Assembly (NCBI GenBank): GCA_017440575.1
Contig: JAFSGY010000029.1
Coordinates: 1 to 64,000, forward strand
DNA from: Lachnospiraceae bacterium
GTDB taxonomy: Bacteria; Bacillota; Clostridia; Lachnospirales; Lachnospiraceae
Direction of reading: 5' to 3'
DNA length: 64,000 nucleotides
Part shown: piece after piece, positions 43,155-52,301 of the stretch
Layout: each line of letters starts with the position of its first letter
Numbering within the stretch: position 1 is the stretch's first letter
The notes under the pieces: generated by a model
Told to the model about the DNA's origin: nothing
Seen by the model: only the letters and a program-made list of their open reading frames with translations
The model's database searches: none
Position numbers and translations under genes: made by a program

Positions 43155-45791
43155 ATGCGTTTACACAATATACGTAGTGAAGCAACAGGATATACAACAT
43201 GGGGCTGCATATGGAAGAAAGGCGAATGTCCGGTGGCAGACGGGAAATTGTTAAAAAGAATTGTTTGTCGAAATGAAAAGGGCGTAGAAGTTGCAATGCA
43301 GTCAAGGATTACTGCTTTTTGGCAGGATGGTTCAGCAAAATGGACGGGACATACCGCAAATGCAGCCTTGCTAGGACAGGAGATAGAGGTGATTTTGACT
43401 GATGGGCAAGAGGATGCTATGACAGGTATTAGCATTCAAGAAAATGGTCAGGAACTGTTTGTGAAGGCAGGAGACTTGGAGATAACCATTACGAAGCAGA
43501 CAGAATATCTTTTGGATAAGGCGGTTGTAAATGGAAGAACCGTTATGACTGAAGTAAAGTCTGTTTTGGAGCTAGAAGAGCCTGTTATCTATGAGGGAGA
43601 GGAAGCAAAGGTTACTAGAAGGTGTACGGGACAGATTGAGAAGATAACCATAGAAGAACAGGGCGCTTTACAGACGATTATAAAATATGAAGGCTGTCAT
43701 GTGTCCGTACAGGGCGAACATAAGATACCATTTGTTATTCGCATGACAATCGGTATGAATAGCAGTGACATCAGGTTTATGCATACATTCCTTTATGATG
43801 GGGATGAGGAAAAGGATTATTTGAAGGGGATTGGCATTCGTTTCAAGACTCCGATAAAGGGTGAGTTGTATAATCGCCATGTGAAGTTTACAGGAGATCA
43901 TGGAGTCTTTCATGAAGGGCTTGTGCCGTTGATTTCCTGGAGACCACGAGTACCACAGGGTATTTATGATAGGCAGATACAGGGAGAACTGTTGACTCTG
44001 ACGGGAAATGATAAGGAAATCGTAGATAGGGTGTTGCGGGATACACCATATTGGAGTGAATATAGTCTGTGTCAGGATAGTGTCAGCCATTATGTGATTC
44101 GTAAGAAGCTTGCGGCAGATAACTGCTGTTACATTGACTGTCTTCACGGCAATCGTACACAGGGAGGCTGTGCATTTGGAAGTGAGCAGGGAAGTATCAT
44201 GCTTGGTATTCGTGATTTCTGGGAGAAATATCCGTCAGGCTATGATATTAAGGGTTTAGACAGTGATGAGGCTGAGGCAACCATCTGGTTCTGGTCACCA
44301 AAGGCAGAGAGTATGGATTTTCGCCATTATGCCAATAGAGGCTATAACCAGGTGTGTTATGAGGGGTATGATTATAAAGGTGCAACACCACTTGGCATTG
44401 CCTGCACGAATGAGTGCATGATTCGTTTTAGTGAGAAAATGATACCAGCGGACGAAGAGGTAGAAAGCTTTTGTAATCAGTTCAACAAGCCGGCACTTTT
44501 TGTGGCAACACCGGAGTTTTATCATGAGATGCGTGCTTTTGGCTATTGGTCATTACCGGCAGGGGATACGCCAATGGAGAAATGGCTGGAAGAACAGTTA
44601 GAGCGCGCAGCTGATTTTTATCTGAATGAGGTGGAGCAGCGTGGCTGGTATGGAATGTTCAATTATGGTGATTTCATGCACACTTATGACGATAAACGTC
44701 ACCAGTGGCGTTATGATATAGGTGGATACGCATGGGATAATACTGAGCTAGTACCAACTTTATGGCTCTGGTTGTATTTTATGAGAACGGGAAGAGAGGA
44801 TATTTTCACACTTGCAGAGAAGCTCTCCAGACATGCATCGGAGGTAGATGTATATCATTTTGGAAAGTATAAGGGACTTGGTTCCAGACATAATGTCCGT
44901 CATTGGGGATGTCCCTGTAAAGAGGCCAGAATTGCCATGGCAGCACATCACCGTTTCTTGTATTATCTGACAGGTGATAGGCGACTGGAGGATATCTTTG
45001 ATGAGTTAAAGGACAATGAGATGAGCTTCCTGAATAAAGATCCATTGGGAGACTTTTACAATAAGGAAGATATGGTTTATCCAAGTCATGCCAGAAGTGG
45101 ACCGGACTGGTCTTCGTTATGCTCGAACTGGATGACAGAGTGGGAGCGTAAAAACGATACCAGGTATCGTGATAAGATAGTGGTTGGAATTGATGATATT
45201 AAGCAGGCGCCATTACAGCTTACATCAGGTCCTGACTTTGAATTCGACCCGGAGACATGTCATTTAAGATATATTGGAGAGCGTACAACGGGAGGCTGTC
45301 ATTTACAGGTATGTATGGGAGCACCTCAGGTGTGGATGGAGCTTGCAGATATGCTGGAGGATGAGGAATTCAGACGAATGATTGCAGAGCATGGAAGATT
45401 CTATTATTTACCAAGAGAGCAACAGATGCAGGAATCTGGTGGCATCATTGGAAACCGAGAGTTTTCATTGCCGTTTATGTCCGCAGCTATGGGGGCTTAT
45501 GGAGCATGGTACCTGAAGGAGGATTGGCTTGCCAAGAAAACATGGCAGATTTTACTGGAAACCATGATTCGTGACAGCAACCATGAGGGATTTGCGTCTG
45601 TTGTTTTACAAAACTGTGGAAATCAGAAGGAGCTGGTAGAGATTCCTTGGATTTCAACCAATTTTGCAGCGCAGTGGTGTCTGAACGTTATTATGGTACT
45701 GGATTTTATCAAAGAGGCATTGCCTGCAACGGTGGAAGAGGCAGAGGAACTGACGGCGGGAGGAGACTTGTTCTTTTTTCGGAAGGCATAA
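43155..45791 (+). CDS. PL26-type exo-rhamnogalacturonan lyase (PcRGLX/YetA family)
   Basis: An 878-residue protein recognised as PcRGLX/YetA-like: N-terminal RIFT-barrel region (~1-100), central beta-rich region (~100-430) and a C-terminal alpha/alpha barrel (~450-860; DFYLNEVEQRGWYGMFNYGDFMHTYDD, YAWDNTELVPTLWLWLYFMRTG, RHNVRHWGCPC). The fungal founder removes unsaturated galacturonosyl-rhamnose units from rhamnogalacturonan-I ends, and Bacillus yetA lies in the rhamnogalacturonan cluster. No signal peptide, so it should act on imported oligosaccharides. ATG 43155 follows GGGAGG closely; the upstream ATG at 43140 overlaps the ribosome site. The gene is 17 bp after GH2 and 28 bp before PL11. 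Confidence 0.8.
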   Translation: MRLHNIRSEATGYTTWGCIWKKGECPVADGKLLKRIVCRNEKGVEVAMQSRITAFWQDGSAKWTGHTANAALLGQEIEVILTDGQEDAMTGISIQENGQELFVKAGDLEITITKQTEYLLDKAVVNGRTVMTEVKSVLELEEPVIYEGEEAKVTRRCTGQIEKITIEEQGALQTIIKYEGCHVSVQGEHKIPFVIRMTIGMNSSDIRFMHTFLYDGDEEKDYLKGIGIRFKTPIKGELYNRHVKFTGDHGVFHEGLVPLISWRPRVPQGIYDRQIQGELLTLTGNDKEIVDRVLRDTPYWSEYSLCQDSVSHYVIRKKLAADNCCYIDCLHGNRTQGGCAFGSEQGSIMLGIRDFWEKYPSGYDIKGLDSDEAEATIWFWSPKAESMDFRHYANRGYNQVCYEGYDYKGATPLGIACTNECMIRFSEKMIPADEEVESFCNQFNKPALFVATPEFYHEMRAFGYWSLPAGDTPMEKWLEEQLERAADFYLNEVEQRGWYGMFNYGDFMHTYDDKRHQWRYDIGGYAWDNTELVPTLWLWLYFMRTGREDIFTLAEKLSRHASEVDVYHFGKYKGLGSRHNVRHWGCPCKEARIAMAAHHRFLYYLTGDRRLEDIFDELKDNEMSFLNKDPLGDFYNKEDMVYPSHARSGPDWSSLCSNWMTEWERKNDTRYRDKIVVGIDDIKQAPLQLTSGPDFEFDPETCHLRYIGERTTGGCHLQVCMGAPQVWMELADMLEDEEFRRMIAEHGRFYYLPREQQMQESGGIIGNREFSLPFMSAAMGAYGAWYLKEDWLAKKTWQILLETMIRDSNHEGFASVVLQNCGNQKELVEIPWISTNFAAQWCLNVIMVLDFIKEALPATVEEAEELTAGGDLFFFRKA

Positions 45792-45819
45792 TAATTGAGA
45801 AAGGTGTGTTAGGTTCATT

Positions 45820-48255
45820 ATGAGCGTGAATAGAAATTTGCAAATAAAAGAGATTACAGATGAAAAGGTAGTCATTACATGGGATAAGGAGGATGGCGCA
45901 GAGAACTATCGTGTCTATTGGGCAGATGCGGATACGCCAACCATGAACTATCGTTTTATGACAGAGACGTCAGAAAATAGTTATGTATTAAAGAGAGCGA
46001 CACATGTACCGCATTTCCTAAAGGTAACTTCTGTAAAAAATGGAGAGGAGTCTGTTGATAGCGAAGTGTTACAGACTCCTGTAAAAAAGGTATTTCATGA
46101 GCAGTTGGAGAAGCTGAATCGAGGACTTGTGGCAATAAAGGCAGCAAATGGTATTTTTGTAAGCTGGCGTCTTTTTTTGGATGAGGTAAAGGGATATAGT
46201 AACACAGGACTGACTGGAACAGACTTTTATGTATATCGTAATGGAGAGAAGCTCGCACTGGTAACGGATAGTACGAATTATCTTGATACCGAGGGCTCTG
46301 AGCAAGATAGCTATTCGGTAGCAGCAGTTTTGGATGGAACAGAGTTAGAGCCATGCGAAGCGGTCAGAGTATGGGAGAAGGAATACTTGGACATTCCGAT
46401 TCAAAAGCCAGAAGGAGGTGTTACACCTGCTGGAGAGAAATATGAATATAGTGCTAATGATATGAGTGTAGCAGATGTCGATGGTGATGGTGAATATGAA
46501 TATATTGTAAAATGGGATCCATCTAACTCCCATGATGTATCCCATAGAGGCTATACCGGCAAGCAGTATCTGGACTGCTATAAGCTGGATGGAACCTTGC
46601 TCTGGAGACTTGACATGGGTGTCAATATTCGTTCGGGAGCACATTATACACAGTTTATGGTCTATGATTTTAACGGAGACGGCAAGGCAGAAATGGCGGT
46701 AAAAACAGCTCCGAGAACAAAAATGACAATGTATCGGGCTGATGGTTCTGTAAAGAAAGAATATTATATTTCTATGCCACAGTCGGATATTGCAGCGGGT
46801 TATTCACATGAGGATAATTATGTGTGTTCCGCAGAGGATTACCGTAATCATCTTACTGAGGTGTTCATGAACTGGCATGAGCACCCGGAGGTAAAAAAAG
46901 GACAGTGGTATGCAACACTTGAGGAATGCTTCGGAATGGAAAAACAGTATACATATCCATTAAGTCGTGAGGATGCAGAGAAGCTTGTAGAGCATTTTAT
47001 CCATGTGTATGCACCATCAAGAAGTACGAAAAATGAGCTTGATAAATTCGAAGGCTTTATTTATGAAGGCCCTGAGTATCTCACTATGTTTGCAGGAGAT
47101 GGAAGTGAGCTTGAGACGATTCCGTTTAAGATGAATCGAGTAGATGATGGACTGATGTGGGGCGATTATGCTTTTAACCGTATTGAACCTTGTAACCGTG
47201 TAGACCGTTTTTTATCAGGTGTAGCATATTTAGATGGAGAGAGACCATATCTGATTATCTGTCGTGGCTATTATACAAGGTCAACAATTGTAGCATATGA
47301 CTTTTTTGAGAACAAGTTCCATGAGGTATTTACCGTAGATAGTGGATTTGTGCCGATGAAGAATCCGTTTGACAGCAGGGAAGCGCATGACTCTGTAGGA
47401 ACAGACCCGGTATATGGAATGCTGGCTGGACAAGGCAATCACAGTCTGGCTACGGCAGATGTGGATGGTGATGGCTGTATGGAGATTATCTATGGGGCAG
47501 CAGTGATTGACCATGATGGAAGTCTTTTATATAGCAGCTATGGCTACAGGCCGGATGGTGTGTATGCGAAGTTCGGTCATGGAGATGCGATGCATGTAGC
47601 AAGAATCAATCCTGACAGACCAGGCTTTGAAATATTTAATGTATTTGAAGGTGGTGCTGCTGTTCCGTATGGTTATGCGTTACGTGATGCTGAGACTGGT
47701 GAAGCACTTTTTGGGGAATATGCAACCACAGACCTCGGACGTTGTATGATTGGTAAGATAGATCCAGAAACAAGAGGATTACAGGTCTGGGTAAAGGAGG
47801 TCTATGACTGTAATGGTAATAAGCTGAATGTGCCATTACTAGGAACAAACCAGAGTATTCACTATGCGGCAGACTTAACAACACAGATTACAGACGGAGT
47901 GGAGTATGTAGGACCGGTACATACGGGTGTCGTAAATGACACAATTCATGGAATTATGCTAACTCCTGAGGATACAATGACCAATAATACAACAAAGGGG
48001 AATCCTTGTCTGGTAGCAGATATTTTTGGAGATTTCAGAGAAGAGCTGCTGCTTCGAACAAAGGACAGCAGTGCAATCAGAATCTATATGAATACAGAGA
48101 TTACGAAGCATAAGCTGTTTACCCTGATGCATGATACACAGTATCGTTGTGGTGTGGCTTGGCAGAACAATTGCTACAATCAGCCGGGGTATACAAAGTT
48201 CTATTATGCAAGTGATATGGACTTTAAATATGTATTGCCACAGCTTATCAAGTAG
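45820..48255 (+). CDS. PL11 rhamnogalacturonan lyase (YesW/YesX-like)
   Basis: An 811-residue lyase. A fibronectin-III-like domain (~5-85) precedes the PL11 core, which begins EKLNRGLVAIKAANGIFVSWRL (~105) and continues through an eight-bladed propeller with several calcium-binding DxDGDG loops (DVDGDGEYEY, DFNGDGKAEM, DVDGDGCMEI). PL11 enzymes cleave the rhamnose-galacturonic acid bond of the rhamnogalacturonan-I backbone by beta-elimination. Bacillus YesW is secreted, but no signal peptide is seen here, so this one should act in the cytoplasm. It is the last gene of the operon. Product sugars would need unsaturated rhamnogalacturonyl hydrolase (GH105), which is not in this window. Confidence 0.93.
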   Translation: MSVNRNLQIKEITDEKVVITWDKEDGAENYRVYWADADTPTMNYRFMTETSENSYVLKRATHVPHFLKVTSVKNGEESVDSEVLQTPVKKVFHEQLEKLNRGLVAIKAANGIFVSWRLFLDEVKGYSNTGLTGTDFYVYRNGEKLALVTDSTNYLDTEGSEQDSYSVAAVLDGTELEPCEAVRVWEKEYLDIPIQKPEGGVTPAGEKYEYSANDMSVADVDGDGEYEYIVKWDPSNSHDVSHRGYTGKQYLDCYKLDGTLLWRLDMGVNIRSGAHYTQFMVYDFNGDGKAEMAVKTAPRTKMTMYRADGSVKKEYYISMPQSDIAAGYSHEDNYVCSAEDYRNHLTEVFMNWHEHPEVKKGQWYATLEECFGMEKQYTYPLSREDAEKLVEHFIHVYAPSRSTKNELDKFEGFIYEGPEYLTMFAGDGSELETIPFKMNRVDDGLMWGDYAFNRIEPCNRVDRFLSGVAYLDGERPYLIICRGYYTRSTIVAYDFFENKFHEVFTVDSGFVPMKNPFDSREAHDSVGTDPVYGMLAGQGNHSLATADVDGDGCMEIIYGAAVIDHDGSLLYSSYGYRPDGVYAKFGHGDAMHVARINPDRPGFEIFNVFEGGAAVPYGYALRDAETGEALFGEYATTDLGRCMIGKIDPETRGLQVWVKEVYDCNGNKLNVPLLGTNQSIHYAADLTTQITDGVEYVGPVHTGVVNDTIHGIMLTPEDTMTNNTTKGNPCLVADIFGDFREELLLRTKDSSAIRIYMNTEITKHKLFTLMHDTQYRCGVAWQNNCYNQPGYTKFYYASDMDFKYVLPQLIK

Positions 48256-48320
48256 TGTTCATTCAGCTAGTGACAAAATAATCAAATGGTGATAGAATCT
48301 TTAAGGTTGTATAAAAATTG

Positions 48321-48347
48321 TGGGCTGTGATAAAGAAACAGTCCACA
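48321..48347 (+). promoter_or_regulatory. Leader hairpin without T-run
   Basis: GTGGGCTGT pairs with ACAGTCCAC (9 bp, one wobble) in the leader of the next gene. It is followed by ATATATATA rather than T, so it is not a clear terminator. Confidence 0.35.
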
Positions 48348-48375
48348 TATATATAGAAAGAAGTGGAGAAAAAAT

Positions 48376-48753
48376 ATGAACGGTTTTGTTGAAGATATCT
48401 ATCAGAAGCATGGTTTTATCTATCAAATAGGCGAGCGTTTCTATGCATTAGGAGCTGATATTTTTGCAGAGGTAACAGATACCGCAGAAATTGACAATAT
48501 CGAGCTGCTTCAGAATGCGGTAAAGAAGAATAATGAAAGACAGATTGGAAAATATCTGGACAAGATTATTCGTATTGCAAATGGCTATCGAGTTGATGCC
48601 AAGGAGCATTTAAAATTACAGGCAAAGCTTGCTGAGTTTGTAGAAGAACTGGAACAGCATGATGTAGAAGCTTATCAGGCATTGCAGAAGCAAGTCTTTG
48701 AATTTGATGAATTATTTACCAGATATTCCAAACATAGTAATGTCAATGCATAG
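48376..48753 (+). CDS. Hypothetical protein, 125 aa
   Basis: A soluble, helix-rich, acidic protein (GFVEDIYQKHGFIYQIGERFYALGADIFAEV at the start, then a predicted long helical pair). No signal peptide or membrane span, no family recognised. Ribosome site AAGTGGAG. It stands alone between the PL11 gene and a tRNA gene. Confidence 0.6.
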   Translation: MNGFVEDIYQKHGFIYQIGERFYALGADIFAEVTDTAEIDNIELLQNAVKKNNERQIGKYLDKIIRIANGYRVDAKEHLKLQAKLAEFVEELEQHDVEAYQALQKQVFEFDELFTRYSKHSNVNA

Positions 48754-48786
48754 CAGGATGCTGTATTTTCCCATGTTTTTCATGGC

Positions 48787-48815
48787 TAGACAAATGAGAG
48801 CAATTATGCTATGAT
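48787..48815 (+). promoter_or_regulatory. Probable promoter of the tRNA gene
   Basis: TAGACA (48787-48792), 17-bp spacer, TATGAT (48810-48815); predicted start about 30 bp before the mature tRNA. Confidence 0.5.
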
Positions 48816-48853
48816 TACACTCGTGATGTAACAATATTGTAATATTATCACAT

Positions 48854-48925
48854 GCACCCGTAGTCTAATGGATAGAACGTAGGCCTCCGACGCCTTTAAT
48901 GCAGGTTCGACTCCTGTCGGGTGCA
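48854..48925 (+). tRNA. tRNA-Arg (anticodon CCG)
   Basis: A 72-nt cloverleaf. The acceptor stem GCACCCG/CGGGTGC is perfect, with discriminator A and no encoded CCA. The T arm is GCAGG-TTCGACT-CCTGT. The anticodon loop CTCCGAC gives CCG, which reads CGG arginine codons. The D stem and the first pair of the anticodon stem contain mismatches, mild oddities for a functional tRNA. Confidence 0.9.
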
Positions 48926-49004
48926 TTCTTATTAACTTAACAGATTCCAGAAGGGTTTTGTTTTGCTACGCGGGAGTATGCGCGGTGATGGAATGGAGTA
49001 TGAA

Positions 49005-50495
49005 ATGGATAAGAAAAAGAAGCACAATTCAAAACAAAAGAATAAGCAGAATGATGTAAAGTCACAAAAGAATATGGCAGAAGTCGTAGAAGAAATTGTG
49101 GAAAATGTGAAAGATACAGTAGAGGAAAAAGCAGAGGAAGCTGTAGAAAACGTGGTAAAGACAGCGAAACCGGATAATATATTGAAGAGGTTTATAAACA
49201 GAGCCAGAAATACTTCTAAGGAAAGTTATAAGACCTTAGCGCTGGCAGGGTTAAAGGTTGCACTGCCTGCTATTGCATTGATTATTGTAATTGCAACGAT
49301 TGTTTCACTTGTTCAAGTGAAGAATAAGAAGCAGGAAGAAGAGGCAGCAGCAATGACAGAAGCGGCTACAGAGGCTGTTGTTATGATGCGAGCATTGGAA
49401 CTGGACGCATATCCTGCAGTAAACGAGATTATTAATTCTTATTATAATGCCATTGCAGCGGGAGATACAGATACTTTAGAGCTTCTTAGAGATTATATTA
49501 GTCAAACTGATTTATTACAGCTCAAGATTAAGAGTGAGTTTATAGAGGGCTATTATAATATTAAATGTTTTACTAGAAACAGCATTGAGGAAAATGCTTA
49601 TTTTGTTTATGTAACATATGAGACTAGGTTTAATGGCTTTGAGACTATGGTTCCTGGTGCTGTGACACATTATGTTTATCAGTTAGAGGATGGTAGCTTA
49701 AAGATTGCAGAAGTATACGAAACAGATGATGGTGGTCTTGCAGTATCTAAGGAAAATGATGGAAGTATAAATCAGGCTTTGATGGAATCCTCTTGCCAGG
49801 ATGATGTTATTGATATTTTTAATAAGGTAGCTGTTGAGTATACGGATATACGTGCTGCTAATGAGGACTTGGCAAGCTTTTTGGATGAGATGAAAAATCA
49901 GATTAAGCCAATGATGGGCGAAGAAATTGCTAAGCTGGAAGGCGGTGCGGTACAGAGTGAAGAGCAGGTTGAAGCTACTGTTGTGCTGGAAACAGAAGTT
50001 GCAGAGGTTGTAGCTAGCGAAAGTGAACAGCCACAGACACAGATTGTCGATGAAGAGGTTAAAGCGACTACGACTGTAAATGTGAGATCTTCTGATAGTG
50101 AGAATGCAGATAAGATTGGACGTTTAGAGGAAGGTAAGGTAGTCAAGAGAATAGAGAATAAGATTAACGGCTGGAGTAAGATTATCTACGAGAACAAGGA
50201 AGCCTATGTTAAGAGTGATTATCTGGAACTGGTATCTTCTAATCCGGTAGAGGTGCCGGCTGACAAAGTGCCGGTTGATACATCAGAGAATACTACAACA
50301 TCAACAACAAAGAAGGAAGGCTCTGTAACAGCGACTACAAATGTTAATGTAAGAAATAAGCCAAGTACATCATCTGATACCATAGGCAAAGCGAATGGTG
50401 GTTCTACCTATAAATTGTTGGAAGATCAGGGAGAATGGCTTAAGATTGAATACAAAGGGCAGACTGGATATGTAAAGGCGGAATATTTTAACTAG
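49005..50495 (+). CDS. Membrane-anchored protein with two bacterial SH3 domains
   Basis: About 496 residues. A charged, Lys/Glu-rich cytoplasmic N-terminus (~1-85) is followed by one span (~88-108, VALPAIALIIVIATIVSLV), an extracellular NTF2-like-looking domain (~135-270) and two SH3b domains (~350-405, TTTVNVRSSDSENADKIGRL; ~437-496, TNVNVRNKPSTSSDTIG) joined by Thr/Ser-rich linkers. SH3b domains of this kind bind cell-wall peptides, so the protein probably sits at the cell surface. Several in-frame starts are possible (48978, 48993, 49005); GGAATGGAG best serves 49005. Confidence 0.8.
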   Translation: MDKKKKHNSKQKNKQNDVKSQKNMAEVVEEIVENVKDTVEEKAEEAVENVVKTAKPDNILKRFINRARNTSKESYKTLALAGLKVALPAIALIIVIATIVSLVQVKNKKQEEEAAAMTEAATEAVVMMRALELDAYPAVNEIINSYYNAIAAGDTDTLELLRDYISQTDLLQLKIKSEFIEGYYNIKCFTRNSIEENAYFVYVTYETRFNGFETMVPGAVTHYVYQLEDGSLKIAEVYETDDGGLAVSKENDGSINQALMESSCQDDVIDIFNKVAVEYTDIRAANEDLASFLDEMKNQIKPMMGEEIAKLEGGAVQSEEQVEATVVLETEVAEVVASESEQPQTQIVDEEVKATTTVNVRSSDSENADKIGRLEEGKVVKRIENKINGWSKIIYENKEAYVKSDYLELVSSNPVEVPADKVPVDTSENTTTSTTKKEGSVTATTNVNVRNKPSTSSDTIGKANGGSTYKLLEDQGEWLKIEYKGQTGYVKAEYFN

Positions 50496-50511
50496 TTTAA
50501 TAAAACAAAGA

Positions 50512-50546
50512 AAAAACCCATGTGACAAAAGTTGCATGGGCTTTTC
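50512..50546. terminator. Terminator after the SH3b gene
   Basis: ACCCATG and CATGGGC arms (CCCATG 50517-50522, CATGGG 50535-50540) with A-run before and T-run after, usable on both strands. It runs into the leader of the next gene. Confidence 0.75.
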
Positions 50547-50601
50547 CAATACAATGGATATAGAAAACATGGATAGAATAGAAATGAAAGGGGTATGGAA
50601 T

Positions 50602-51789
50602 ATGGTAAAACAAAAGAGAATCGCAATTATGGGAGCAGGCAATATTGCGGGAGTTATGGCAAAAACCATTAAAAAGATGAAGCATGTGAAATGCTATGCG
50701 ATTGCATCTAGAGATTTAGGCCGTGCAAAGGAATTTGCAAAGAAATATGGAGTGAAGAAGGCTTATGGCTCATATGAAGAAATGGTACAAGATCCTAAGA
50801 TAGATTTGGTATATATAGCAACACCACATTCTGAGCATTATCAAAACATGAAGCTGTGTATTGAGTGTGGTAAGGCAGTCTTATGTGAAAAGGCATTTAC
50901 TGCTAATGCAGAACAGGCAGAAGAAATATTCCAACTCGCAAAGGAAAAAGGAGTTTTTGTTACAGAGGCTATATGGACAAGATATATGCCATTTTTATCA
51001 ACAATTCGTGGAATTGTAAGTTCTGGTATGATTGGAACACCATCCATGCTGACTTGTAACCTGGGTTATCATCTAGTACATGTACCTCGTTTGATGCAGC
51101 CTGAGCTTGCAGGAGGAGCATTGCTGGATGTGGGGGTATACACGCTCAATTTTGCAGCAATGCTGTTTGGCGCAGATATTACAAGAGTTACATCCTCCTG
51201 TACGATGACTCCGACGGGAGTCGATGCCTCTAATAGTGTTACGATTACATATCGAGATGGTCGTATGGCTGTTTTAAATAGTACTATGCTTGGAATGAGT
51301 GACCGTAGAGGTATTATCTATGGAACAAACGGTTATGTGGAGATTGAGAACATCAATAATTTTGAATCCATAACTGTGTATGACAATAGCCGTAAGGTAA
51401 TCAAGTCTGTCAAGGCACCAAAGCAAATCTCCGGGTATGAGTATGAAGTAATATCCAGTTTGAATGCTATAGACAGAGGGCAGCTGGAATGTTGGGAAAT
51501 GCCACATGCAGAAACGGTTCGAATCATGAGAATGATGGATGATTTACGAAAAGCATGGGGAATTGTATACCCATTTGAGGTAGAAGCGACAATGGAGAGT
51601 GAGTCGGTTGAGGAGACAGAGGTTGCAGAAGTAGTAGAAGAAGCTCTTGTTAGTGTGGTGAATGCTCCAATGGAAGAGATTCCTGCGGCGATTGTGGAAG
51701 AGGCGACGGTTGCGGCTTTGGAAGAAATGGAGGAGTATACTCCGTTGTTTGTAGCTGAGGCAGCAAAGGAAAGCGAAGTACAAGAATAA
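50602..51789 (+). CDS. Gfo/Idh/MocA-family oxidoreductase with acidic tail
   Basis: A 395-residue protein. Residues ~1-120 form the NAD(P)-binding Rossmann domain (RIAIMGAGNIAGVMAKTI), with the family E-K-A motif in VLCEKAFTANAEQAEE. The C-terminal substrate domain follows to ~325 (AGGALLDVGVYTLNFAAMLFG). The last ~65 residues are an acidic Glu/Val/Ala-rich tail (from MESESVEETEVAEVVEE on) not found in standard ~330-residue relatives. These enzymes oxidise or reduce sugars or polyols; the substrate is unknown here. ATG 50602 follows AAAGGGG; upstream in-frame ATGs are inside the terminator region. Confidence 0.85.
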   Translation: MVKQKRIAIMGAGNIAGVMAKTIKKMKHVKCYAIASRDLGRAKEFAKKYGVKKAYGSYEEMVQDPKIDLVYIATPHSEHYQNMKLCIECGKAVLCEKAFTANAEQAEEIFQLAKEKGVFVTEAIWTRYMPFLSTIRGIVSSGMIGTPSMLTCNLGYHLVHVPRLMQPELAGGALLDVGVYTLNFAAMLFGADITRVTSSCTMTPTGVDASNSVTITYRDGRMAVLNSTMLGMSDRRGIIYGTNGYVEIENINNFESITVYDNSRKVIKSVKAPKQISGYEYEVISSLNAIDRGQLECWEMPHAETVRIMRMMDDLRKAWGIVYPFEVEATMESESVEETEVAEVVEEALVSVVNAPMEEIPAAIVEEATVAALEEMEEYTPLFVAEAAKESEVQE

Positions 51790-51844
51790 AAAGGATAAAA
51801 ATGGAGATAATATAGCTATCTGAGAAGAATGGGAGGATAGCTAT

Positions 51845-52276
51845 ATGAAAAAGGATGATCGGGAGATTCTCAAAGAGGTACAGAAAAACAGTCAAATGGC
51901 GGTAAAAACAATTGATACGATTTCGGAAAAAGTATGTGATGATATCATGCGGTATGAACTGATAAAGGAGAAACGCAAGTATACGGATATCCATAACAGA
52001 GCAGAGGAACGTTTGATTCAGGATAAAGCGGAAGAATATCATGGCAGTGCTATAGAGGATATGAGACTAAAAAGTGCAATCAATATAAATACATTTTTGA
52101 ATTGTAGCAGCAGTAAGCTTGCAGAGTTGATTATTCAGGGAAGTAATCGTGGCATGACTAGTATGTGGAAAGCTATGAATCATTATGAGACAGCAACCGA
52201 TACATCGTTGGAAATTGCAAGAGAATTAATGGATTTGGAAGAAAAGTGTATAGAGCAGCTGAAACGTTATTTATAG
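51845..52276 (+). CDS. Hypothetical helical protein, 143 aa
   Basis: A soluble, strongly charged, helical protein (KKDDREILKEVQKNSQMAVKTIDTISEKVCDD at the start, ELMDLEEKCIEQLKRYL at the end). No family recognised and no membrane segments. Ribosome site GGGAGG. It precedes rluF by 25 bp and may be in its operon. Confidence 0.65.
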   Translation: MKKDDREILKEVQKNSQMAVKTIDTISEKVCDDIMRYELIKEKRKYTDIHNRAEERLIQDKAEEYHGSAIEDMRLKSAININTFLNCSSSKLAELIIQGSNRGMTSMWKAMNHYETATDTSLEIARELMDLEEKCIEQLKRYL

Positions 52277-52301
52277 CTGTAAGGAAAGGCATAATTGATA
52301 C

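Noticed and set aside
45956..46354. Long reverse-strand ORF opposite the PL11 gene
   Set aside because: No ribosome site or family resemblance; the forward strand encodes a clear PL11 N-terminus, so this is a shadow. The same holds for other antisense ORFs opposite GH2, GH42, GH3 and LigA.
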